A stretch of DNA of 64,000 nucleotides from Limnomonas spitsbergensis (taxonomy: Eukaryota > Chlorophyta > Chlorophyceae > Chlamydomonadales), in contig JAYJMM010000089.1 in NCBI GenBank assembly GCA_037349105.1, positions 1,178,001 to 1,242,000 on the forward strand, read 5' to 3'. Positions 23,692-36,200 of the stretch are shown piece by piece (positions within the stretch are counted from its first letter, which is position 1; each line of letters starts with the position of its first letter). The notes under the pieces are model-generated. The model worked only from the letters and a program-made list of their open reading frames with translations. It was not told the DNA's origin and did not search any database. Made by a program: the position numbers and the translations under genes.

Positions 23692-24199
23692 CAGCCTGTT
23701 TCTGATTGACTGCGGAACTCCTCCGCAGGCCCTGTCGTACAGAAACGGGGTCTGTGGAATTGCTCCGCATTTTTTCGAGGACCCCCCCCCCCCTCCTCGG
23801 AACTTCCACAGTCTGCGGAACATTTTAGGCCTTCGAATTGACATTGATCATGTATAAGAACCCCTGTATTTTTCTGTCCATGGACCTATCGGGCAGTGGC
23901 CGTGGCGGCGACCCTGGACAAAGGCCGCGTCAGGCATCCTTCTACGACCCTTCGAGGATAAGACCGAGGGTACCGACAGCCATTGGAGGCATATTGTTAT
24001 TAGGAAGAGATCTGGTCGAAAACTTGTGAAGAGAAATGAAGGGATAATGTGCACACAATCGGCGATATTACAGTTCGCCCTGAACCCTGCACGGTCTCGT
24101 TCCGCAGGGTCGAATCAGAAACGGCCTCTGCGGAACTCTTCCGCAGGCCAATAGACCGTCGTACATTTTTTTTCTCCGCAGTCAATCAGAAACAGGCTG
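23692..24199. mobile_element. 508-bp TIR element (MITE-like)
   Basis: The first 25 bp beginning CAGCCTGTTTCTGATTGACT are perfectly repeated, inverted, at the right end (24175-24199). Inside, each end is followed by copies of a palindrome-like CTGCGGAA..CCGCAG motif (at least four). No target duplication of standard length could be read, and no transposase frame is present. Confidence 0.8.
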
Positions 24200-24264
24200 T
24201 AAGCATATGAGCTAGCTAACGCAAATCTAACAGTACAACACCATACTGTCAACACCATCTTCCA

Positions 24265-27200
24265 ATGACGCGGATCGATCTGCTCCTCCTGACATCAGTC
24301 CTCCTTACATCCCCAACCTTTCTACGAAACTCCAAGCTTTTTGTACTGGCCAGCGACCAAGTCAGCATCGCCCTTGAGCTGTCAACCCTGCCAGAGATCA
24401 ACTGCATGAGCACTTGGCAGCTCGCAGAGGCCGCACAGCTCGCGGCATACAAAACGACCTCGGCTGGAAAGGACTTGTCCGGCATCATCATAACCCTCTG
24501 TGACATACATTGTCTCACAGAGCTCTTTGAAGTCTTTATGCACGGCATCATCCACAGCCGCGACGGTGATTTCTCACAACACGTCGTGATTGTGTGAGTT
24601 TACCTTCGATCTGGAGAGCTCGGGTGTGTGGGAAGATTGGATGGTTGCATGTGGTTACGCGGTTGCATGATCACATAATTACATGGTTGCATGGTGACAT
24701 GGTGACATGGTCGCATGCATGGTGACATGGTCGCATGGTGACATGGCTGCGTGGTGACATGGCCGCATGGTGACATGGTGACATGGTCGCATGGTGACAT
24801 GGCTGCGTGGTGACATGGCCGCATGGTGACATGGTCGCATGGTGACATGGTGACATGGTCCAGTGGTGACATGGCCGCATGGTGACATGGTCGCATGGTG
24901 ACATGGTGACATGGTTGCGTAATGACATGGCCGCATGGTGACATGGTCGCATGGTGACATGGTCGCATGGTGACATGGCCGCATAGTGACATGGTCGCAT
25001 GGTGACATGATCGCATGGTGACATGGTCGCATGGTGACATGGTCGCATGGTGACATGGTCGCACGATGACATGGTCGCATGGTGACATGGTCGCATGGTG
25101 ACATGGTCGCACGATGACATGGTCGCATGGTCGCATGGTGACATGGTAGCATGGTGAGATCGTCGCATGGTTGTACGCACGTGCATGGTCGCATAGTTGC
25201 GTGGTCAATTGGTCACATAGTTGCATTGGTCACATGGTCGCACGGTTGTCTGTGGTCGTCACCTGGCTGCATAGTTGCATGTTATGCAACCAATCCACTA
25301 TGCAGCCAGTACAGCCAGGTGACGACCACAGGCAACCGTGCGACCATAGTATGGTCCCGTAGTCGCATGGTTGCATGGTCATATGGATGCATGAGTGTCA
25401 TGTGGGCCATTTACGTGGGGAATCTGCATGGGAGCGTATTCGAGGGCCGCATGCGAGGGTGCGGTCATACTGAAACAAACATGCAATTCCTGGCCATGCA
25501 GTTTACCAGCGTGATTTCTCGCATAATGTTGTGTCATCTCAGATATGGGGCGCATGGTTGCGAGGGCGCATGGTTGCTTGGGTTCGTGGTCGCATCATTG
25601 CAAGAGGTCGCGTGGTTGCATGGTCGCTTGTATCATTTGTATGTGTGGCTCTGCAAGTGGGCGGACAAATCGCATGGAAACGCTTGAGATGGGCGCATGG
25701 CGCATAAATCGCTAGGATAAACTCGGATACGGTATAGGGTAGGGGTATGTGAGGAGGCATGTGAGGGATTCATGCTAGGAATTAATTTAGGATGCCTGAG
25801 AGGTTTATATGTGAGGAGGCATTAAGGCATGGGAGGGATGCATTCTAGGAGGCATGGGAATTGTTAATGTGAGGAGGCATGGGAGGGATGCACGCAAGGA
25901 GGGAGTGAGGGATGGATGCAAGGTCATGCACGCTGAGTGCGATTATTGTTTCACAAATATGTGGTTCGTTGCCATGAAGCTCCTCACCATTCATTTTGCC
26001 CACACGATTGTTGGCCATGCAAATCCTCGCCCAGCTATTGGCACGGTACGATTCCCGTTGTGGGCATTGACGTGAGCATCATCTACATCTCTCTCCTCTC
26101 CGTCCTCTGGGGCATAAACTTACAAGCGTAAACATGATGTTCTGCCTGTCCGTTTGGGTGCGTTGATGATATGACAACAAAATCTCTCCTCTCTGCCTTC
26201 CGTAGGGGCCTTGGCTTGCCAGCGTACGCATTCTGCGATTTCCAGAAGTCGAAAGGCTACAAGCACCACTGTGTTCTGGACAGGTGGGTGCGATGGGGCA
26301 GGTTGAAAGTAACAGTGACACATGTGACAAGGAATCTGAGATGGCCTTTTGGTATAATGATGCCTTTTTACGTATCGCATACAAAAGCGTTTACGATGCT
26401 CGCAAAACAAATATCACTGATTTTGAACAGCGTTTTGTCCGAATGGATTTGGGGACGGGCACCAGCATTTGTGTAGTTGCGGCGGCCATGAATATAAGAT
26501 ACCATACAGCCCCATGCAGACAGATTCATATGCTCTGAAGCCATGCAGCCCCATGCACACATATCCACATGCTCTGATGCCATGCAGCCCCATGCACACC
26601 GCATATCCACATGCTCTGATGCCACCCCCCTCTCCCCTCTTGCCTCTAGGTGGTGCCCGCCCCCCGATGCCGGCTCCGCAATGAACACTACCAAGGGGGC
26701 CATTTCCTTTGGGAAACCCATGTACTTCTACGCCCTCGTGCAAAAGGTTGCATGGATCAACGAAGTGCTCAAGCTGGGGATGTCGGCCGTGTGGACGGTG
26801 GGTGCCATGTGGTGTTTATTTGAAGGTGTGGTGTACCACGATTCGTGGTAAAACAGGGGGTTGTCTAATATGGCCTAGACTATGGGCATCGAGTTAAAAC
26901 CTAGACTATGGCCTAGACTATGGCCATCGAGTTAAAACCTAGACTATGGCCTAGACTATGGGCATCGAGTTGAAACCTAGACTATGGCCTAGACTATGGG
27001 CATTGAGTTGAAACCTAGACTATGGCCTAGACTATGGCCATCGAGTTAAAACCTAGACTATGGCCTAGACTATGGGCATCGAGTTGAAACCTAGACTATG
27101 GCCTAGACTATGGCCATCGAGTTAAAACCTAGACTATGGCCTAGACTATGGGCATCGAGTTGAAACCTAGACTATGGCCTAGACTATGGCCATCGAGTTG

Positions 27201-30200
27201 AAACCTAGACTATGGCCTAGACTATGGGCATCGAGTTGAAACCTAGACTATGGCCTAGACTATGGCCATCGAGTTGAAACCTAGACTATGGCCTAGACTA
27301 TGGCCATCGAGTTGAAACCTAGACTATGGCCTAGACCATGGGCATCGAGTTAAAACCTAGACTATGGCCTAGACCATGGGCATCGAATTAAAACCTAGAC
27401 TATGGCCTAGACTATGGGCATCGAGTTGAAACCTAGACTATGGCCTAGACCATGGGCATCGAGTTAAAACCTAGACTATGGCCTAGACTATGGGCATCGA
27501 GTTGAAACCTAGACTATGGCCTAGACTATGGGCATCGAGTTGAAACCTAGACTATGGCCTAGACTATGGCCATCGAGTTAAAACCTAGACTATGGCCTAG
27601 ACTATGGGCATCGAGTTAAAACCTAGACTATGGCCTAGACCATGGGCATCGAATTAAAACCTAGACTATGGCCTAGGCTATGGGCATCGAGTTGAAACCT
27701 AGACTATGGCCTAGACTATGGGCATCGAGTTGAAACCTAGACTATGGCCTAGACCATGGGCATCGAGTTAAAACCTAGACTATGGCCTAGACTATGGGCA
27801 TCGAGTTAAAACCTAGACTATGGCCTAGACCATGGGCATCGAGTTGAAACCTAGACTATGGCCTAGACTATGGCCATCGAGTTAAAACCTAGACTATGGC
27901 CTAGACTATGGCCATCGAGTTGAAACCTAGACTATGGCCTAGACTATGGGCATCGAGTTGAAACCTAGACTATGGCCTAGACTATGGGCATCGAGTTGAA
28001 ACCTAGACTATGGCCTAGACTATGGCCATCGAGTTAAAACCTAGACTATGGCCTAGACTATGGGCATCGAGTTGAAACCTAGACTATGGCCTAGACTATG
28101 GGCATCGAGTTAAAACCTAGACTATGGCCTAGACCATGGGCATCGAATTAAAACCTAGACTATGGCCTAGACTATGGCCATCGAGTTAAAACCTAGACTA
28201 TGGCCTAGACTATGGCCATCGAGTTGAAACCTAGACTATGGCCTAGACTATGGGCATCGAATTAAAACCTAGACTATGGCCTAGACTATGGGCATCGAGT
28301 TGAAACCTAGACTATGGCCTAGACTATGGCCATCGAGTTAAAACCTAGACTATGGCCTAGACTATGGGCATCGAGTTGAAACCTAGACTATGGCCTAGAC
28401 TATGGGCATCGAGTTGAAACCTAGACTATGGCCTAGACTATGGGCATCGAGTTGAAACCTAGACTATGGCCTAGACTATGGGCATCGAGTTGAAACCTAG
28501 ACTATGGCCTAGACTATGGCCATCGAGTTAAAACCTAGACTATGGCCTAGACTATGGGCATCGAGTTGAAACCTAGACTATGGCCTAGACTATGGGCATC
28601 GAGTTGAAACCTAGACTATGGCCTAGACTATGGGCATCGAGTTGAAACCTAGACTATGGCCTAGACTATGGGCATCGAGTTGAAACCTAGACTATGGCCT
28701 AGACTATGGGCATCGAGTTAAAACCTAGACTATGGCCTAGACTATGGGCATCGAGTTGAAACCTAGACTATGGCCTAGACTATGGGCATCGAGTTGAAAC
28801 CTAGACTATGGCCTAGACTATGGGCATCGAGTTGAAACCTAGACTATGGCCTAGACTATGGCCATCGAGTTAAAACCTAGACTATGGCCTAGACTATGGG
28901 CATCGAGTTGAAACCTAGACTATGGCCTAGACTATGGGCATCGAGTTGAAACCTAGACTATGGCCTAGACTATGGGCATCGAGTTGAAACCTAGACTATG
29001 GCCTAGACTATGGCCATCGAGTTAAAACCTAGACTATGGCCTAGACTATGGCCATCGAGTTGAAACCTAGACTATGGCCTAGACTATGGGCATCGAGTTG
29101 AAACCTAGACTATGGCCTAGACTATGGCCATCGAGTTAAAACCTAGACTATGGCCTAGACTATGGGCATCGAGTTGAAACCTAGACTATGGCCTAGACTA
29201 TGGCCATCGAGTTAAAACCTAGACTATGGCCTAGACTATGGGCATCGAGTTGAAACCTAGACTATGGCCTAGACTATGGGCATCGAGTTGAAACCTAGAC
29301 TATGGCCTAGACCATGGCCATTGAGTTAAAACCTAGACTTTGGCCTAGACTATGGCCATCGAGTTGAAACCTATACTATGGCCTAGACTATGGCCATCGA
29401 GTTGAAACCTAGACTATGGCCTAGACTATGGGCATCGAGTTGAAACCTAGACTATGGCCTAGACTATGGGCATCGAGTTGAAACCTAGACTATGGCCTAG
29501 ACTATGGCCATCGAGTTAAAACCTAGACTATGGCCTAGACTATGGGCATCGAGTTAAAACCTAGACTATGGCCTAGACCATGGGCATCGAATTAAAACCT
29601 AGACTATGGCCTAGACTATGGGCATCGAGTTGAAACCTAGACTATGGCCTAGACTATGGGCATCGAGTTGAAACCTAGACTATGGCCTAGACCATGGGCA
29701 TCGAGTTAAAACCTAGACTATGGCCTAGACTATGGGCATCGAGTTAAAACCTAGACTATGGCCTAGACCATGGGCATCGAGTTGAAACCTAGACTATGGC
29801 CTAGACTATGGCCATCGAGTTAAAACCTAGACTATGGCCTAGACTATGGCCATCGAGTTGAAACCTAGACTATGGCCTAGACTATGGGCATCGAGTTGAA
29901 ACCTAGACTATGGCCTAGACTATGGGCATCGAGTTAAAACCTAGACTATGGCCTAGACTATGGGCATCGAGTTGAAACCTAGACTATGGCCTAGACTATG
30001 GGCATCGAGTTAAAACCTAGACTATGGCCTAGACCATGGGTATCGAATTAAAACCTAGACTATGGCCTAGACTATGGCCATCGAGTTAAAACCTAGACTA
30101 TGGCCTAGACTATGGCCATCGAGTTGAAACCTAGACTATGGCCTAGACTATGGGCATCGAGTTGAAACCTAGACTATGGCCTAGACTATGGGCATCGAGT

Positions 30201-33200
30201 TGAAACCTAGACTATGGCCTAGACTATGGCCATCGAGTTAAAACCTAGACTATGGCCTAGACTATGGGCATCGAGTTGAAACCTAGACTATGGCCTAGAC
30301 TATGGGCATCGAGTTGAAACCTAGACTATGGCCTAGACTATGGGCATCGAGTTGAAACCTAGACTATGGCCTAGACTATGGGCATCGAGTTGAAACCTAG
30401 ACTATGGCCTAGACTATGGGCATCGAGTTGAAACCTAGACTATGGCCTAGACTATGGGCATCGAGTTGAAACCTAGACTATGGCCTAGACTATGGGCATC
30501 GAGTTGAAACCTAGACTATGGCCTAGACTATGGCCATCGAGTTAAAACCTAGACTATGGCCTAGACTATGGGCATCGAGTTGAAACCTAGACTATGGCCT
30601 AGACTATGGGCATCGAGTTGAAACCTAGACTATGGCCTAGACTATGGGCATCGAGTTGAAACCTAGACTATGGCCTAGACTATGGGCATCGAGTTGAAAC
30701 CTAGACTATGGCCTAGACTATGGGCATCGAGTTAAAACCTAGACTATGGCCTAGACTATGGGCATCGAGTTGAAACCTAGACTATGGCCTAGACTATGGG
30801 CATCGAGTTGAAACCTAGACTATGGCCTAGACTATGGGCATCGAGTTGAAACCTAGACTATGGCCTAGACTATGGCCATCGAGTTAAAACCTAGACTATG
30901 GCCTAGACTATGGGCATCGAGTTGAAACCTAGACTATGGCCTAGACTATGGGCATCGAGTTGAAACCTAGACTATGGCCTAGACTATGGGCATCGAGTTG
31001 AAACCTAGACTATGGCCTAGACTATGGCCATCGAGTTAAAACCTAGACTATGGCCTAGACTATGGGCATCGAGTTGAAACCTAGACTATGGCCTAGACTA
31101 TGGGCATCGAGTTGAAACCTAGACTATGGCCTAGACTATGGGCATCGAGTTGAAACCTAGACTATGGCCTAGACCATGGGCATCGAGTTAAAACCTAGAC
31201 TATGGCCTAGACTATGGGCATCGAGTTAAAACCTAGACTATGGCCTAGACCATGGGCATCGAGTTGAAACCTAGACTATGGCCTAGACTATGGCCATCGA
31301 GTTAAAACCTAGACTATGGCCTAGACTATGGCCATCGAGTTGAAACCTAGACTATGGCCTAGACTATGGGCATCGAGTTGAAACCTAGACTATGGCCTAG
31401 ACTATGGGCATCGAGTTGAAACCTAGACTATGGCCTAGACTATGGCCATCGAGTTAAAACCTAGACTATGGCCTAGACTATGGGCATCGAGTTGAAACCT
31501 AGACTATGGCCTAGACTATGGGCATCGAGTTGAAACCTAGACTATGGCCTAGACCATGGGCATCGAATTAAAACCTAGACTATGGCCTAGACTATGGCCA
31601 TCGAGTTAAAACCTAGACTATGGCCTAGACTATGGCCATCGAGTTGAAACCTAGACTATGGCCTAGACTATGGGCATCGAGTTGAAACCTAGACTATGGC
31701 CTAGACTATGGGCATCGAGTTGAAACCTAGACTATGGCCTAGACTATGGCCATCGAGTTAAAACCTAGACTATGGCCTAGACTATGGGCATCGAGTTGAA
31801 ACCTAGACTATGGCCTAGACTATGGGCATCGAGTTGAAACCTAGACTATGGCCTAGACTATGGGCATCGAGTTGAAACCTAGACTATGGCCTAGACTATG
31901 GGCATCGAGTTGAAACCTAGACTATGGCCTAGACTATGGCCATCGAGTTAAAACCTAGACTATGGCCTAGACTATGGGCATCGAGTTGAAACCTAGACTA
32001 TGGCCTAGACTATGGGCATCGAGTTGAAACCTAGACTATGGCCTAGACTATGGGCATCGAGTTGAAACCTAGACTATGGCCTAGACTATGGGCATCGAGT
32101 TGAAACCTAGACTATGGCCTAGACTATGGGCATCGAGTTAAAACCTAGACTATGGCCTAGACTATGGGCATCGAGTTGAAACCTAGACTATGGCCTAGAC
32201 TATGGGCATCGAGTTGAAACCTAGACTATGGCCTAGACTATGGGCATCGAGTTGAAACCTAGACTATGGCCTAGACTATGGCCATCGAGTTAAAACCTAG
32301 ACTATGGCCTAGACTATGGGCATCGAGTTGAAACCTAGACTATGGCCTAGACTATGGGCATCGAGTTGAAACCTAGACTATGGCCTAGACTATGGGCATC
32401 GAGTTGAAACCTAGACTATGGCCTAGACTATGGCCATCGAGTTAAAACCTAGACTATGGCCTAGACTATGGGCATCGAGTTGAAACCTAGACTATGGCCT
32501 AGACCATGGCCATTGAGTTAAAACCTAGACTATGGCCTAGACTATGGCCATCGAGTTGAAACCTATACTATGGCCTAGACTATGGCCATCGAGTTGAAAC
32601 CTAGACTATGGCCTAGACTATGGCCATCGAGTTGAAACCTAGACTATGGCCTAGACTATGGGCATCGAGTTGAAACCTAGACTATGGCCTAGACTATGGG
32701 CATCGAGTTGAAACCTAGACTATGGCCTAGACCATGGCCATCGAGTTAAAACCTAGACTATGGCCTAGACTATGGCCATCGAGTTGAAACCTAGACTATG
32801 GCCTAGACTATGGGCATCGAGTTGAAACCTAGACTATGGCCTAGACCATGGCCATCGCCAGACTGTGGCCATCGCCAGACTATGGCCATCGCCAGACTAT
32901 GGCCATCGCCAGACTATGGGCATCGCCAGACTATGGCCATCGCCAGACTATGGCCATCGCCAGGCTATGGCCATTGCCAGGCTATGGCCATCGCCAGACT
33001 ATGGCCATGGCCAGGCTATGGCCAACGCTAGACTATGGCCATCGCCAGGCTATGGCCATCGCCAGACTATGGCCATCGTGTTAAAACCTAGAAAAGCATG
33101 GCGGGGGCTCGCCGGCTCAGGCGACCACCCGCACCCCCCCACTGAGTCTGTGCCTCGGCTTTACGGTAAAACTGAGCTTTAAGAATGTCACACAAATGGA

Positions 33201-36200
33201 GTAATGGTAGAATGAAGGCTCCTCTAAAACCTTGAAATAAACACTGGTGCCATGTATAGGGCACGATACATCGCAATACAGGTCAGGTTCAGCCAGATTG
33301 GCCCTCATGCTCCTTCCCCGTGTGTGCCAGAGCGTGTGAGCACTAGAGTCCTTTGGATCCAGGGCGTGCTCAGATACCAAGGACATCGGCCATGTGGACG
33401 GAGGGTGCCTCGTGCTTTTTCGTGTCTGTGGCCTAGAACCCCAAACCACTTCTTACCTGTCCGGCCATTTTGGCCGTACCGCATCCGTATCTGTACCGTA
33501 CCGTATTTTCGTACCGGGTAACCCTGATCCACATCCTGCGCCTCCGACGAATATGAGAGGCGGGGGATGTGGATCATTTGCATTAGTTTGATCCCTGATA
33601 TCGGGAACCTGATCCCTGATCCTTGAGCCCTGATCCTTGAATCTCAATCCTTCAACCCTGAGCCTTGAGCCCTTATCCTGGAACCCTTATCCTGGAACCC
33701 TCAACCTTGAACCCTCATCCTTGAACCCTCAAACCTTGAACCCTCATCCTTGAACCCCTTTCCTTGAACCCTTATCCTTGAACCCTCACCCTTGAACCCT
33801 CATCCTTGAACCCTCATCCTTGAACCCTTATCCTTGAAGCCTCATCCTTGAACCCTCACCATTGAACCCTCACCATTGAACCCTCACCATTGAACTCTCA
33901 TCCTTGAACCCTCATCCTTGAACCCCTATCCTTGAACCCTCATCCTTGAACCCTTTTCCTTGAACCCTCATCCTTGAACCCTCATCATTGAACCCTCATC
34001 CTTGAACCCTCACCATTGAACCCTAACCCTTGAGCCCTCATCCGTGAGCCCGCATCCTTGAACCCTTATCCTTGAACCCTTATCCTTGAACCCTCATCCT
34101 TGAACCCTCACCCCTGAACCCTTATCCTTGAACCCTCACCCTTGAACCCTTATCATTGAACCCGTATCCTTGAACCCTTATACGTGAACCCTTATCCTTG
34201 AACCCTCACCCTTCAACCTTCACCCTTCAACCCTCACCCTTGAAGCCTTATCCTTGAACCCTCACCCTTGAACCCCTATCCGTGAACTCAATCCTTGAAC
34301 CCTGATCCTTGCACCCTGACCCCTGATCCCTGAACCCTGGGCTCTGATCCCTGGCCACAGGATATGGACATCCACTACTTTGGTGATCCCATCAAGTTCT
34401 TTTTTGAGCAGATGCCGGATGCAGACCATGCTCATCAGTCTGAGTACTGGGACACGATCTTCCCCACGGAGAAGTGCAGGTGGGAGGGCGGGGAAGTGGG
34501 GGAGGAGAGGAGGGGGGAGGGGATGGAGGGCCACGATCTTTCCCACGGTGAAGTGCAGGTGGGAGGGTGGGGAGGAGGGGCAGGAGAGAGTCCAAACTCT
34601 ATTAACCCAAACTCTTAACCCAAACTCTTTGAAGCCAAACTCTTCTTACCCAAACGCTTCTTACCCAAACGCTTTCAACCCAAACGCTTTCAACCCAAAT
34701 TGTTTAATTCAAATGGACCATCAAACTCTTTCAACCCAACCTCTTTTAACCCAAACTCTTTCAACTCAACCTCTTTCAACCCAAACTCTTCTTACACAAA
34801 CTCTTTTAACCCAAACTCTTTTAATTCAAGTGGACCCCTAAACTCCTAACCTGGACTCCCTCCTACCAGGTGGATCGGCCGCCCGGCGTCCAAATGGACC
34901 GCCGGCCTGCCCGGGGACTGCCAGGAGCCCTTTGAAGAGCGTCAGAGTGAAGACTATGACGGCTTCTGTTGCGGAGAGAGCGTAAATGGAGGTCTACTTC
35001 TGTTCAACCCGACGCCTCACGGGTTGTTGATCGCACAGGTCGGTTCCTTACTTCCTTCGGCAGCAGGATCGGAATTAACTCAAGATACCTGTGGGGGGGG
35101 AGATCAAGGGCAGGCTGCTGCTGTGGTTCAACCCGACGCCCTACAAATTGATGATCGCGCAAGTGAGTTCTACTGGCAGCAGGGTCAAGTTTGAATTAGG
35201 ATATGCGTGCAGAGAGCATCGAATGCGGGCTGCTGTTGCCCTCCCTCATTTGCTCAATCTTTCCATCCCCCCTTCCTTCCCTCCCTCCCTCCTTCCCTCC
35301 CTCCTTCCTTCCCTCCCTCCCTCCCTCCCTCCCTCCCTCCCTCCTTCCCTCCCTCCCTCCTCCCCTCCCTTCCTCCTCCCCTCCCTCTCTCCCTCCTCCC
35401 CTTCCTCCCTCCTCCCCTCCCTCCCTCCCTCCCTACCTACATACCTACCTACCTACCTACCTACCTACCTACCTACTTACCCCCCTCCCTCCCTCCCCCC
35501 CTCCCTCCCTCCCTCCCTCCCTCCCCCCCCTCCCTCCCTTCCTTTCTCCCTCCTTGCTTCCTTAGTTCCTTTCCTCCCTCCTTCCCTACCTCCCTCCTTC
35601 TCTCACTCCTTCCGTCCCTCACTCCTTCCATACCTCCCTCCTTCCCTCACTCCTTCCGTCCCTCCCTTCCTCCCTCCCTCCATTCCTCCTTGCTTCATTC
35701 CCTTCCTCCCTGCTTCATTCCCTCCATCCCTCCCTCCTTCTCATGCCCTCCCTCACTCCCTCCTGCTCCTACTCCCGCTCTCCCTCCGTCCCTTCTGCTT
35801 ATGCCCTCTCTCCTTCCTCCTGCACATGCTCTCCCTCCCTCCCTCTTGTTCATGCTCACCCGTATTACATATCTTAACCCCTTTCTTAAATGCGTTTTCT
35901 CTCACGCCCGCCCTCCCTCGCTCAATCCCCACAGTCCTGGCTGGCATACTTGTTTGAAGATTGCATCGTGATGGGCAAGATCTGGAATGGGACCTGCCTG
36001 CTGGACCAGTTTGCGCTGTCCATCCTCCTCTATCATGCACATCCGGATGTGCCTGATCATCACTCGTAAGTGTGATCGTCGCTCGCAAGTGTAATCGTCA
36101 CTCATAAGTGTGATGATCGCTCGTAGGTGTGAACGTCACATGTACGTGTGATCATCACTCGTAAGTGTGGTCATGACGTGTAAGTGTTATCACCACTCGT

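Noticed and set aside
24600..25226. His/Met/Cys/Pro-rich frames of 170-208 codons (minus)
   Set aside because: Pure by-product of the CATGGTGACATGGTCGC repeat; all three frames are open.
26284..26540. Exon reading MAFWYNDAFLRIAYKSVYDARK in the transferase gene
   Set aside because: The flanking exons (26283 and 26650) join in phase without it, and its base composition is AT-rich, unlike the exons.
26867..32845. CRISPR array
   Set aside because: 38-bp units follow each other without spacers, in a eukaryotic intron, with no cas genes.
35091..35971. Pro/Ser/Leu-rich frames up to 288 codons
   Set aside because: Translation of the CCCT tract inside a transferase intron.
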